Positions 1 through 9,251 of a stretch of DNA of 64,000 nucleotides are shown piece by piece. A program made the translations under genes and the position numbers. Below the pieces are notes generated by a model. That model made no database searches. It was not told the origin of the DNA and worked only from the letters and a program-made list of their open reading frames with translations. Within the stretch, counting starts at the first letter, position 1; every line of letters starts with the position of its first letter. Source of the stretch: Rhizobium sullae (GTDB taxonomy: Bacteria > Pseudomonadota > Alphaproteobacteria > Rhizobiales > Rhizobiaceae); assembly GCF_025200715.1 (NCBI RefSeq), contig NZ_CP104145.1, positions 310,001-374,000 on the forward strand, written 5' to 3'.

Positions 1-729
1 ACAGATTGCGATGTTGAAATTGCCGAGCACGGCCTCAATCCCCGGATAGGCCGGATCCTCGGCCCAGACAGCGTCTCCCCTCGTCAGCAGCACCGTTGCC
101 GCCAGGAACAGCCCCTGCTGCGTTCCCGCGGTGATGATGACCTGATCGGCGGTGCACTTCACTGCCCGCGCCTTGCGGACATACTCGGCTATCGCCGCGC
201 GCAGTTCCGGCAGCCCTTTTGGATCGATGTATCCAGAAGGGGCCGCGGGTCGCGTTGCCCGAACCCGGTTCCCCAGCCGCCGCCACTTGTCGTCGGGCGC
301 GACGTCGCCGGCCGGATGTGCGATTGCAAAAGGCTGCGCTCGCTGCGGTCGCAATGCCGTTGCGACGGCAGCGAGCCGGGCAACATTTGTCGGCAGGGGA
401 AGCTCTGCGGCGGGCGCGTCGAGCATCATTTCCGGTGAAACGCGATCAGACGCGTCCTCATGGACATTTGCGACAACCGTGCCGCTTCGCGCGCGGGTCT
501 GCAGGTAACCTTCCGCATAGAGCTGGTCGAAAGCTTCAACAATGGTACCGCGTGCAATTCCCAGAGTAGCGGACAATGCTCTGGTCGATGGTAGGCGCTC
601 CCCGGGCTTCAACTCCCCCTTCGCAATCGCATCACGAAGCGCTTGCGCGAATTGCTGGCCGATGCGGCCGCTCGTCCGATCAAAGGACCGCAGCGAAGCG
701 ATCGTGATTAGGTCTTGCCGCCGCGCCAT
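1..729 (-). CDS. MocR/PdxR-type GntR regulator with aminotransferase-like domain (3' end outside window)
   Basis: The minus frame is open from the ATG at 729 to the window edge, 243 codons. The N-terminus reads as a GntR winged helix (residues about 10-75, with GERLPSTRALSATLGIARGT). A linker follows, then the start of a fold-type-I aminotransferase domain, seen as TAGTQQGLFL and DPAYPGIEAVL. This order defines the MocR family, PLP-binding regulators that usually control vitamin B6, GABA, taurine or opine genes. The PLP lysine would lie beyond the edge, so cofactor binding cannot be checked. It is downstream of, and on the same strand as, the amidase and reductase genes, so it may control them and the divergent importer (inference). 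Confidence 0.85.
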   Translation of the reverse strand, partial: MARRQDLITIASLRSFDRTSGRIGQQFAQALRDAIAKGELKPGERLPSTRALSATLGIARGTIVEAFDQLYAEGYLQTRARSGTVVANVHEDASDRVSPEMMLDAPAAELPLPTNVARLAAVATALRPQRAQPFAIAHPAGDVAPDDKWRRLGNRVRATRPAAPSGYIDPKGLPELRAAIAEYVRKARAVKCTADQVIITAGTQQGLFLAATVLLTRGDAVWAEDPAYPGIEAVLGNFNIAIC

Positions 730-830
730 GACTTTCTGGACCACTTCCTATTTGAAATGTGAGCAACGATGATAGACCAACGACGTCGGAAGATGAAGAT
801 CCTTCAGCCAACTGGCCGGAGAATGTGTGC

Positions 831-2054
831 CTAGTTCAGCAACGCCGCGCGAAGCTCATACTGAGGATCGGCGACTTGCTCCGGCGTGACAGGTGCTTGT
901 TTGACAAGGAGCTGGCGTGCCAAAGCTTGGTCGTGAACACTGTTGAGGCTCTCGACGGCGCGCAGCCGGCGCTCTGAGAAATGCCATAAGGAGAAAGCGC
1001 CGGCTTCCCCTTCACGCCTTACCGTCAGATCGACGCCATCCAGAAATCCGACCCTCTGAAACTTGCAAAGCCTCTGATTCGACCAAAACACCGGGGGGAC
1101 AATATAGGGCGCGGGAGCCCCGACCAGCGTCGCCGCGGCTGTCGCCGCCTGTCCATGCGCGTTCTGGATACATTCGAGGCGTACAGGAACGCCGAGTTGC
1201 ACACTTGGAAATGTGGTGCAGTCACCGACAGCAAGGATATCGGGGTCCAAGGTTCTCATGAACGGATCGACGATGATGCCGTTTCCGCAGGCAAGACCGG
1301 CATCATGCGCGAGGTCGATGTTGGGGGAAGCTCCGGTCGCAAACAGGCAGATATCTGTTTCAACCCGAAGCCCGTTGGTGAGCGTGACACCGTGGAGACG
1401 GCCGGCCATTGCGTGGATTTCTGCAGTCCCGGCTTCGAGGTAGACGTTGACGCCGGCAGTGCGGTGAAGCTGCTCGATTGCCTCCGCGATTCCCGGCGAG
1501 CACGAACGGGCCATGAGCCGCCCGTGAAACTCGACCAGCGAAACATGGCAGCCGATGCTCGAAAGTGTCGATGCCATTTCAAGGCCGATAAGCCCCCCTC
1601 CCACGATCACCACTTGCTTAGGGGACCGGAGCGCGTCGCGCACAAACCGGGCCTCGTCCAGAGTGCGCAGGTTGACGACGCCATGCGGGATTGCCCCGAA
1701 GCTTTTCGGCAGGCTCCTCGCACGCGCGCCTATGGCAAGGACGAGCGAGTCGTAACGAAGCCGCCGACTGTCTTCGAGTTCAACGGCTCGTTCCCGCCGG
1801 TCGATCTTCACGCATCTTTTTCCCGAAAGCAGCCGGACATTTGCGTCCGCGAAAAATCGATCCGGGCGCAGCAGGATGTCGTCCGGCGATAGGTTTTGCG
1901 TCAAAAAGGCTTTGGAGAGGGGCGGTCTTTGATATGGTAGATCCCGTTCTCCGTTGATCAACGTGATCTGTTCCTGGTAGCCCATCTCACGACATTTTGC
2001 CGCGAGCTGAACGCCCGCATGTGACGCACCGACAATGATCAGTCCTCTTGGCAC
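831..2054 (-). CDS. NAD(P)/FAD-dependent oxidoreductase, ferredoxin-reductase type
   Basis: This 407-residue flavoprotein resembles putidaredoxin/rhodocoxin reductases, which pass electrons from NAD(P)H through FAD to a ferredoxin. An N-terminal FAD motif (IIVGASHAG), a second dinucleotide fold (VVIVGGGLIGLE, about residue 150), and a late FAD motif (DILAVGDCT) are visible, followed by a reductase C-terminal domain. I chose the GTG at 2054 because GGGAGGA lies just upstream and because longer starts would run into the amidase gene. No ferredoxin, Rieske protein or P450 is encoded nearby, so the electron acceptor is unknown. It probably follows the amidase gene in one transcript, with a 40-base gap. 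Confidence 0.85.
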   Translation of the reverse strand: MPRGLIIVGASHAGVQLAAKCREMGYQEQITLINGERDLPYQRPPLSKAFLTQNLSPDDILLRPDRFFADANVRLLSGKRCVKIDRRERAVELEDSRRLRYDSLVLAIGARARSLPKSFGAIPHGVVNLRTLDEARFVRDALRSPKQVVIVGGGLIGLEMASTLSSIGCHVSLVEFHGRLMARSCSPGIAEAIEQLHRTAGVNVYLEAGTAEIHAMAGRLHGVTLTNGLRVETDICLFATGASPNIDLAHDAGLACGNGIIVDPFMRTLDPDILAVGDCTTFPSVQLGVPVRLECIQNAHGQAATAAATLVGAPAPYIVPPVFWSNQRLCKFQRVGFLDGVDLTVRREGEAGAFSLWHFSERRLRAVESLNSVHDQALARQLLVKQAPVTPEQVADPQYELRAALLN

Positions 2055-2094
2055 CGGATTCCTCCCATCTTCCTTTTGGACAATGCATCTGAGC

Positions 2095-3528
2095 CTACGC
2101 GCCCAGACCAGCTCCAGCGATGTCGAGGACAGCCGGCGGCATGGCGGCCTCAAACGCCCGCGCGGCACGCAACACCAACTCATCTGCCCGCATAGGACCG
2201 ACGATCTGAAGTCCTATTGGCAAACCCTCGCTGCTGTGACCGCAGGGAACGGAAACTGCCGGTAGCTGGGTGATATTGAACGGGTAGGTGAACGGGCTCC
2301 AGCGGGTCCAGTCCTCCCCCCATTCGTCGACACCCGCAAAGCCCCGCGGCGGCGTATCCATGCCCGCCGGCAGTGCGACCGTCGGCATCTGCGGCGTGAT
2401 AAGCAGGTCATAGCTCTCAAAGATATGACTGAGCGAGGCGGACAGCTCCACGCGCTTGCGCGTCAGTGCCTCGATCACGCATGCGCCGCTGATCTCTCTA
2501 CCCCGTTCTGCTGCGCGTGCCATTCCAGGGTCGCAACGCGACCAATCTCCACGCGCATAGTTCCGCAAGAGAAGTGCCGCGCCGGCTTCCCAAAGGGTCG
2601 CGAGAATGTCCCTGGGATCCTCAAGCGCCAAGTCTATCTCATCGACTGAAGCGCCAAGCCTGGCAAGTTCCGCAGCGGCATGTTTGACCGCAGATACGAT
2701 CTCAGGATCGAGATGGTCTGCAAAGCCGAGGTCAATAGAGCAACCGATGCGCAGACCGCTCAGCTCCTGATTGGAGACTTCTTCATAGTCCGGCGGCGCA
2801 AGGTTCCATGCCGTCGGATCGCGGTGGTCCGGCTGGCTGATGACGGACAGCATCGTCGCGACATCCGAGACGCTCCTTGCGATCGGACCGACATGCGCGA
2901 GGCCACCCATGGCGGACAGGGGGTAAGACGGCACCCTTCCGTAGGAGGGTTTGAAACCCACGACACCACAGAAACTCGCCGGAATCCGAATTGAGCCGGC
3001 GCCGTCGGTTCCCAGATGAAGGACGCCCATGCCGAGCAGGGCCGCGACGGCAGCCCCCGCGGAAGAACCGCCGCTTGTTCGCGACAGGTCCCAGGGATTG
3101 CGGGTGATACCCGTCAGAGGACTGTCGCCCACACCTTTCCATCCGAATTCCGGCATCGTTGTTTTGCCGAGAAGGACGCAGCCGGCCTCCTTCAGACGTG
3201 CGACCGCCGGCGCATCGAAAGCCGCCGGTGTTTTTGCCGTCAGCAAGGAGCCTTGCCGATTGGGAAATCCGCTCCAGGCAATATTGTCCTTGATCGTGGC
3301 CGGAACGCCGTCGGCAGGACCTTTTTGATCGCCGCGCCGCCACCGACGCTCCGAGGCTCGGGCGGCTTTCAAGGCGCCCTCGCGATCGACGAAAACGAAA
3401 GCGTTGACCATCGGTTCGAACCGATCGATGCGTTCGAGACAGGCGCTCAAAACCTCTACCGGGGAAAGCTCCCCGGAACGATAGCCCTGCGTCAGTGCCT
3501 GAGCGGACAAAGATGCTAGATCGGTCAT
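2095..3528 (-). CDS. Amidase, amidase-signature family
   Basis: This is a 477-residue amidase-signature enzyme that hydrolyses a carboxamide to acid and ammonia. The Ser-cisSer-Lys triad can be placed: Lys80 in TIKDN, Ser155 in GGSSAG, and nucleophile Ser179 in DGAGSIR. Length is normal (about 450-500). No signal peptide is seen, so it should be cytoplasmic. An AAAGGA ribosome-binding site precedes the ATG at 3528. It is the first gene of a minus-strand group and is divergent from a peptide-type ABC importer, so the imported compound may be an amide (inference). The substrate cannot be read from sequence; AtzF-like, GatA-like and aryl-amidase relatives all share these motifs. Confidence 0.9.
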   Translation of the reverse strand: MTDLASLSAQALTQGYRSGELSPVEVLSACLERIDRFEPMVNAFVFVDREGALKAARASERRWRRGDQKGPADGVPATIKDNIAWSGFPNRQGSLLTAKTPAAFDAPAVARLKEAGCVLLGKTTMPEFGWKGVGDSPLTGITRNPWDLSRTSGGSSAGAAVAALLGMGVLHLGTDGAGSIRIPASFCGVVGFKPSYGRVPSYPLSAMGGLAHVGPIARSVSDVATMLSVISQPDHRDPTAWNLAPPDYEEVSNQELSGLRIGCSIDLGFADHLDPEIVSAVKHAAAELARLGASVDEIDLALEDPRDILATLWEAGAALLLRNYARGDWSRCDPGMARAAERGREISGACVIEALTRKRVELSASLSHIFESYDLLITPQMPTVALPAGMDTPPRGFAGVDEWGEDWTRWSPFTYPFNITQLPAVSVPCGHSSEGLPIGLQIVGPMRADELVLRAARAFEAAMPPAVLDIAGAGLGA

Positions 3529-4070
3529 GAGATATCCTTTGGTGACATGCAGATAGGCGCGCGGCCGTCCGCGAATTCTCCGAACAAACGAAGCCGCCTT
3601 TCGATCTGACTGACGACGCCGAAGGATTTGAAGCGCCAGATAGCTTTAAATCGACCGGTCCAGAATCATTCGTAGCGAGCGCCGGACCGGGTCCTGTCGG
3701 CTCTGCTAGCCAGTGGTCCTTCTGCGTTCGGCAACAGGACTTGAGCCGATGGACCAGTTTCACATCGTCTGAGCCAAATACGCGGGATTCTGGACCTACT
3801 CGGAAAAGCAATTGAACGTGATGATCTCGCGAACTGAAATTCGGAGATGCTCATGAACCAGAGTGTTCGATGTCCGGCCCGTCCACATCCTACGAGCAAG
3901 GCGAGAGCCGGTGAGGCGCCGCCGCCGGAGACCGTGTCCGTCTACGACCGTCCGACGCCTGACATCCGGCACTGAAACCCACACATGAGGGACCGCCCAA
4001 CGCGAAGCCCAAGTCGCGCGCATCCAGACATAATCGTTCACGCCGCATAGACAAAAAAGGGGAACCAACT
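3529..4070. other. Divergent intergenic region between amidase and importer
   Basis: This 542-base gap has no convincing reading frame. It must hold the promoters for the amidase group (minus) and for the ABC importer (plus). I saw no clear sigma70 pair or long palindrome. A ribosome-binding site, AAAAGGGGAACC, precedes the importer start at 4071. Confidence 0.5.
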
Positions 4071-5681
4071 ATGCCATCAATGAAAATGCTTCGCAGATCC
4101 TTTATCGCCGCGCTCGCGGCTACCGGCGGCATGATGTCCGTGCCGGCATTCGTCCTCGCTGAGGGCGAGGAAGACAAGGACACGCTCCGCGTCGTCATGC
4201 AGGGGGATGTTCGGATTGTCGATCCGATCTGGACGACGGCCTACATCGTCCGCGATCACGGCTACATGATTTACGACACGCTGTTTGCGATGGACGCGAA
4301 CGGCGAGATTCAGCCACAGATGGTGGATCGCTACACCGTGAGTGAGGACAAGCTCACCTACACATTCACGCTTCGCACCGGTTTGCTCTGGCACGACAAC
4401 CAGCCTGTCACAACGGCTGACATCATCCCTTCGATCAAGCGCTGGGCGGCACGCGATGCCCTCGGGCAAACCGTGATGACCTTCGTCGCGAACATCGATG
4501 CTAAGGATGATCTGACCTTCGAGATCAAGCTCAAGGAGCCGACGAGCCTTCTGGTCTTCGCGCTTGGTAAGCCGTCGTCGAACGTACCGTTCATGATGCC
4601 TAAGCGCATCGCTGAGACAGATCCGAACACTCAGATTTCCGAGTTCATCGGATCCGGTCCTTTCGTTTTTAAAGCCGACGAATGGCGGCCCGGTGACAAG
4701 GCCGTCTACACCAAATTTGAAGGCTACAATCCTCGTTCCGAGGCTCCATCGGGACTTGCAGGCGGGAAGGTCGCCAAAGTCAAGCGCGTGGAGTGGAGGG
4801 TGATTGCCGATCAGCAGCAGGCCGTCAATGCACTCCTCAACGGCGAGATCGACATCATCCAACAGCCCGGGCCTGACCTCTTTCCGCTGCTCAAGGACGA
4901 TCCATCGGTAAAGATAGTCGATTGGAACCCCTACGGCTATCAGTACAATTTGCGTTTCAATCAGGCGGTTAAGTCCTTTGACAATCCAAAGATCCGTCAG
5001 GCGGCACTCTATGCGCTGAATCAGGAGGATTTCCTCCAAGCGGCGATCGGCAATCCGGAATTCTATACAACATGCAAAGCCATGTTCGTTTGCGGAACGG
5101 CGCTCGAAACGACCGCAGGCATGGAAGACAAGCTTGATTCGAACTTCGAGAAGTCGAAGCAGCTTTTGGCAGAAGCTGGCTATAAAGGAGAACCTGTCGT
5201 TCTTCTTCATTCAACCGATCTCCCGGTACTGACCAATATCGCACCGGTGGCAAAGTCACTTCTTGAGCGTGGCGGCTTTGTGGTCGATATGCAGTCGATG
5301 GACTGGCAGACCGTTCTTTCGCGCCGCGTTCGAAAGGATCCGCCGTCCCAGGGGGGTTGGAACGCAATGGTGACCTATTGGTCGTCCGCCGACGTTCTGA
5401 ACCCCGTAATGGGCGCCTTTTTCAATGCCTCGGGCGACAAAGCGGCCTTCGGCTGGCCAAACGACCCGAAGATGGAGGAGCTGCGTCGACAATTTGCTCT
5501 CGCGGGCACGCCGGAAGAACGCAAAAGCACTGCCGAAGCTGTGCAGCTTCGTGAGGCGGAAAGTCCGACACATATCGTTCTCGGGCAATTCAACTTGCCG
5601 GGAGCCGCCCGATCGAATGTGGCGGGATGGATTCCGGCAGCAGCGCCTGTGTTCTGGAACATCGAAAAAATCGACGAGTGA
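4071..5681 (+). CDS. ABC transporter substrate-binding protein, family 5 (dipeptide/opine type)
   Basis: This 536-residue periplasmic solute receptor is of the DppA/OppA family. The N-terminus carries a signal with a twin-arginine-like motif (LRRSFIAALAA), followed by a small-residue stretch ending in VLA. Family features include the LTYTFTLRTGLLWHDN region and IRQAALYALN. It is the first gene of an operon with two permeases and a fused two-domain ATPase, ending in a DapA-like enzyme and a GMC oxidoreductase. The adjacent catabolic genes suggest a peptide-like, amide or opine substrate rather than general peptides (inference). The start is supported by AAAAGGGGAA about 8 bases upstream. Confidence 0.92.
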   Translation: MPSMKMLRRSFIAALAATGGMMSVPAFVLAEGEEDKDTLRVVMQGDVRIVDPIWTTAYIVRDHGYMIYDTLFAMDANGEIQPQMVDRYTVSEDKLTYTFTLRTGLLWHDNQPVTTADIIPSIKRWAARDALGQTVMTFVANIDAKDDLTFEIKLKEPTSLLVFALGKPSSNVPFMMPKRIAETDPNTQISEFIGSGPFVFKADEWRPGDKAVYTKFEGYNPRSEAPSGLAGGKVAKVKRVEWRVIADQQQAVNALLNGEIDIIQQPGPDLFPLLKDDPSVKIVDWNPYGYQYNLRFNQAVKSFDNPKIRQAALYALNQEDFLQAAIGNPEFYTTCKAMFVCGTALETTAGMEDKLDSNFEKSKQLLAEAGYKGEPVVLLHSTDLPVLTNIAPVAKSLLERGGFVVDMQSMDWQTVLSRRVRKDPPSQGGWNAMVTYWSSADVLNPVMGAFFNASGDKAAFGWPNDPKMEELRRQFALAGTPEERKSTAEAVQLREAESPTHIVLGQFNLPGAARSNVAGWIPAAAPVFWNIEKIDE

Positions 5682-5743
5682 GAAAAGTCGGTCGGCCGGC
5701 GATCAGGCCGACCGTCTTCCCTCCCTGGAAAGGCGTATGTCCC

Positions 5744-6685
5744 ATGATTCAATATACTCTTCGTCGACTTGCTGCGACTGTGCCGGTAATGCTGGTTGTG
5801 GCAGCGCTGGTGTTCCTGATGCTGCGACTGACACCTGGAGACCCTGCCGCCATCATTGCCGGCGACAATGCCACACCGCAGCAGCTCCTGGAGATTCGCC
5901 AGAAGCTCGGTCTGGAAGAACCGGTCGTCACCCAATATTTCGTTTGGCTCGGTCAGATCGTCACTGGCAACTTTGGCGACAGCTTCTTTTTTAAGAAAAC
6001 GGTCTGGGACCTCATTTCGGATCGGATCGAACCGACACTATCCCTCTCTGTCGTGACCATTCTTCTCGCGGTCACGGTCGCGATCCCGCTTGGCGCGATA
6101 GCGGCATATCGACAAGGTACGATCGTGGATCGGGTTGTCATGAGTGTCTCTGTGCTCGGATTTTCGATCCCGGTGTTCGTTATCGGGTATCTGCTGGTCT
6201 ACGTGTTCGCGATCGAACTGAAATGGCTCCCCGTCCAGGGTTATCAGAGAATTACGGGGGGGATCGGTCCCTGGTTCAAGAGCCTTGTTCTGCCGGCCAT
6301 AACATTGTCCGTTATTTACATCGCGCTAATCGCTCGCATGACGCGGACGAGCATGCTGGAGGTCCTCTCCGAGGATTACATCCGCACTGCCCGGGCGAAG
6401 GGGCAGACAGAAGCGAAAGTGCTCTTCGGACACGCGCTTAAGAACGCCGCCGTGCCCATCGTTACGGTGGTAGGGCTTGGTGTCGCGCTGCTCATCGGCG
6501 GTGTCGTCGTGACTGAAAGTGTCTTCTCCATACCCGGCCTCGGACGCCTTACCGTGGATGCAGTGCTCGCCAGAGACTTTCCGGTGATCCAGGTAATCAT
6601 TCTTCTTTTCGCTTTTGTCTACGTCCTGATCAACCTGATCGTAGATCTCTCATATACGATCTTTGACCCGAGGATAACTCATTGA
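5744..6685 (+). CDS. ABC transporter permease, DppB type
   Basis: This 313-residue inner-membrane permease begins with the DppB-like N-terminus MIQYTLRRL and the conserved LRLTPGDPA segment. The EAA loop with DYIRTARAKG (about residue 205) is present, which docks to the ATPase. Six or so hydrophobic segments are visible. I chose the ATG at 5744 over longer in-frame starts because those would overlap the end of the binding-protein gene and add an atypical polar tail; GGAAAGG lies upstream. The stop overlaps the next start in the sequence ATTGA. Confidence 0.92.
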   Translation: MIQYTLRRLAATVPVMLVVAALVFLMLRLTPGDPAAIIAGDNATPQQLLEIRQKLGLEEPVVTQYFVWLGQIVTGNFGDSFFFKKTVWDLISDRIEPTLSLSVVTILLAVTVAIPLGAIAAYRQGTIVDRVVMSVSVLGFSIPVFVIGYLLVYVFAIELKWLPVQGYQRITGGIGPWFKSLVLPAITLSVIYIALIARMTRTSMLEVLSEDYIRTARAKGQTEAKVLFGHALKNAAVPIVTVVGLGVALLIGGVVVTESVFSIPGLGRLTVDAVLARDFPVIQVIILLFAFVYVLINLIVDLSYTIFDPRITH

Positions 6686-7617
6686 CCGCACACACCTCAG
6701 TCCGCTCCTTGCCTGAACCGGAAATCAAGCCCCTCAGCGTGCGTTCCGCGCTCGTTTACAAACTCCTCCGCAACCCTTCTGTTGTGATGGGTTTGATTAT
6801 CGTGCTCGTGATGCTCGTCGTCGGCCTTGCCGCACCGCTTCTAGCGAGCGTCGATCCTATCGCGATCGACCCAACGGCCAGAAACCGCTTCCCCATGGCG
6901 GAAAGCAGTCACCGGCTTGACGACGGGACGCGTTCAACCGTCGCGCACCTGATGGGCACTGACTCGCTCGGGCGGGATGTCTACAGCCGCGTTCTTTACG
7001 GCGCCCGGGTCTCTCTGCTCGTCGGTATCACCGTGGCGGTCGTGTCGATCACTCTCGGATTAGCGATCGGTCTGATCGCCGGCTATTTCCCGTGGCTCGA
7101 CAGGATCGTCATGCGGATCATGGACGGTCTGATGGCGATTCCAGCAATTTTGCTTGCGATCGCGCTTGTCTCTTTGTCGAGTGCGGGCATACTGACGGTC
7201 ATCGTCGCCATCATAGTTCCTGAAATCCCGCGTGTCGTCCGGTTGGTCCGTTCTGTTGTGCTCTCTGCGCGGCATGAACCCTATGTCGAGGCCGCCGTTA
7301 CGGTCGGGACCCGTACTCTCCCTCTTCTAATCCGGCACATCCTGCCGAATACGGTCGCGCCTTTGATTGTCCAAGGCACCTTTATCTGCGCTTCGGCAAT
7401 CTTGGTCGAGGCTATCCTGTCGTTTCTCGGCATCGGCATCCCGCCAGAAATACCCACCTGGGGAAATATCATGGCGGAGGGACGGCAATTGTTCCGGCTC
7501 TTCCCGCACAATATTCTGTTTCCCGGGATTTTTCTCGGCCTGACGGTTCTTGCAATCAATATTCTCGGCGACGGTCTTCGCGACGTGCTCGACCCCAAGA
7601 TGGAGAAACGCGCATGA
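6682..7617 (+). CDS. ABC transporter permease, DppC type
   Basis: This 311-residue second permease forms the channel with the preceding one. It has the DppC hallmarks: an N-terminal membrane span in a cytoplasmic tail (NPSVVMGLIIVLVML), the HLMGTDSLGRDVYSR motif, and an EAA loop with EPYVEAAVTVG. The start is a TTG at 6682 that overlaps the previous stop, indicating translational coupling. The end overlaps the ATPase start in ATGA. Confidence 0.92.
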   Translation: MTAHTSVRSLPEPEIKPLSVRSALVYKLLRNPSVVMGLIIVLVMLVVGLAAPLLASVDPIAIDPTARNRFPMAESSHRLDDGTRSTVAHLMGTDSLGRDVYSRVLYGARVSLLVGITVAVVSITLGLAIGLIAGYFPWLDRIVMRIMDGLMAIPAILLAIALVSLSSAGILTVIVAIIVPEIPRVVRLVRSVVLSARHEPYVEAAVTVGTRTLPLLIRHILPNTVAPLIVQGTFICASAILVEAILSFLGIGIPPEIPTWGNIMAEGRQLFRLFPHNILFPGIFLGLTVLAINILGDGLRDVLDPKMEKRA

Positions 7618-9233
7618 GTGTGCCGCTACTTGAAATCAGGAATCTCGCAGTTGAACTGCCGCAGTCCGCCGATCGCCCGCATGCGATCGAGGCCATCTCG
7701 TTCACGGTTGGGGCAGGAGAAATCGTTTGCGTCGTGGGAGAGTCCGGTTCGGGCAAGTCCGTCACGTCGCACGCTGTCATGGGCCTGCTTCCGAAAGGAT
7801 TGACGGTGGGAGCAGGTGAAATCTTGCTTCAGGGCGAAGACGTGCTCAAGGCCTCCCCCGCGCGTCTTCGCGCGCTTCGCGGAACTCGCATGGCCATGAT
7901 CTTTCAGGAGCCAATGACTGCTCTCAACCCGGTCGTCCCTTGCGGCGAGCAAATTGACGAGGTCCTGCGAATCCATACCGATCTCAATCCCGCTGAGCGA
8001 AAAGAGAAAGTGCTCGCGATCATGGAAGCGGTCCACCTTCCTGATCCGCAACGAATGTACGCGTCCTATCCCCACCAGCTCTCCGGTGGTCAGCGCCAGC
8101 GCATCATGATCGCCCAGGCGCTAATTCTTGATCCCGCGTTGTTGATCGCCGATGAGCCAACGACCGCGCTTGACGTGACGACGCAGGCACAGATCCTCAA
8201 GCTTATCGCGGAGGTGCAGCAGCGCCGCGGAACGGGTGTGCTTTTCATTACGCATGACTTCGGTGTAGTCGCCGACATCGCTGACCGCGTTGTTGTTATG
8301 CAAAGAGGGAAACTGGTGGAGCAGGGTGGCGCTTCCCAAGTGTTGAGATCGCCAGCGCAACCGTACACCCGGATGCTGATTGACGCTGTCCCGAAACTCA
8401 ATCCCCCGAACCGAATCGAAAATACCGGGCCAATCCGACTGGAGACGGTCAAGCTCTCGAAATTCTACGGCGCACCCCGTTTGATCAAGGAGGGCGCCGG
8501 GGTCCATGCGGTGAATTCCGTCGACTTCAGGTTGCGAGCCGGTGAAACGTTGGGCATTGTCGGCGAGTCAGGCTCCGGAAAGTCAACCGTTGCGCGCTGT
8601 ATTGCGCGGCTCGTCAATCCTACGTCCGGGGCGATCATTACCGGCGAGGCGGACATTGCGAATCTTCCTGAAAGGCATTTGCGGGCACATCGCCAACGCT
8701 GTCAGATCGTCTTCCAGGACCCATACCGATCCCTCAATCCACGCCGCACCGTGGGAGCGTCCATCGTCGAGGGGCCAATCAATTTCGGTGCCACGTCGGA
8801 CCACGCGCGCGCCCGAGCGCGCGAATTGATGTCTCTCGTCGGTCTTTCACCCGACTCGCTAGATCGCTATCCGCATCAATTCTCGGGTGGCCAACGGCAA
8901 CGCATCTGCATAGCGCGCGCCTTGGCGATGGATCCAGAGATCCTCATCGCCGACGAGGCCGTTTCCGCACTCGACGTTTCCGTTCAGGCGCAGGTGCTCG
9001 AGCTCCTTGAAGACGTGCGGCGAAGGTTCAACCTTGCCATGTTGTTTATCACACATGACCTGCGTGTCGCAGCTCAGATTTGCGATCGTATCCTTGTCAT
9101 GAAAAGCGGCCGCGTGATTGAACACGGCCCGACTGCAGAGCTCTTTGCGACACCAAAGGACCCGTACACCAAAGCGTTGTTCGAAGCCGCTCCCGGTCAG
9201 GCATTCGAATTCGCCAGCGCATCTCCGGTATGA
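7614..9233 (+). CDS. ABC transporter ATP-binding protein, fused DppD-DppF type
   Basis: This 539-residue protein has two nucleotide-binding domains in one chain. Domain 1 has Walker A GESGSGKS near residue 43, signature LSGGQRQR, and Walker B LLIADEP. Domain 2 has a second GESGSGKS near residue 320, signature FSGGQRQR, and LIADEAVSALD. Such DppD-DppF fusions are common in rhizobial peptide and glutathione-type importers. The ATG overlaps the DppC stop. Both domains keep Walker A, signature and Walker B, so both sites should hydrolyse ATP. Confidence 0.93.
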   Translation: MSVPLLEIRNLAVELPQSADRPHAIEAISFTVGAGEIVCVVGESGSGKSVTSHAVMGLLPKGLTVGAGEILLQGEDVLKASPARLRALRGTRMAMIFQEPMTALNPVVPCGEQIDEVLRIHTDLNPAERKEKVLAIMEAVHLPDPQRMYASYPHQLSGGQRQRIMIAQALILDPALLIADEPTTALDVTTQAQILKLIAEVQQRRGTGVLFITHDFGVVADIADRVVVMQRGKLVEQGGASQVLRSPAQPYTRMLIDAVPKLNPPNRIENTGPIRLETVKLSKFYGAPRLIKEGAGVHAVNSVDFRLRAGETLGIVGESGSGKSTVARCIARLVNPTSGAIITGEADIANLPERHLRAHRQRCQIVFQDPYRSLNPRRTVGASIVEGPINFGATSDHARARARELMSLVGLSPDSLDRYPHQFSGGQRQRICIARALAMDPEILIADEAVSALDVSVQAQVLELLEDVRRRFNLAMLFITHDLRVAAQICDRILVMKSGRVIEHGPTAELFATPKDPYTKALFEAAPGQAFEFASASPV

Positions 9234-9251
9234 ACTCGAAAGGGTTACGAA

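Noticed and set aside
4077..5210. 377-codon minus-strand frame opposite the substrate-binding protein
   Set aside because: It is antisense to a clear family 5 binding protein.
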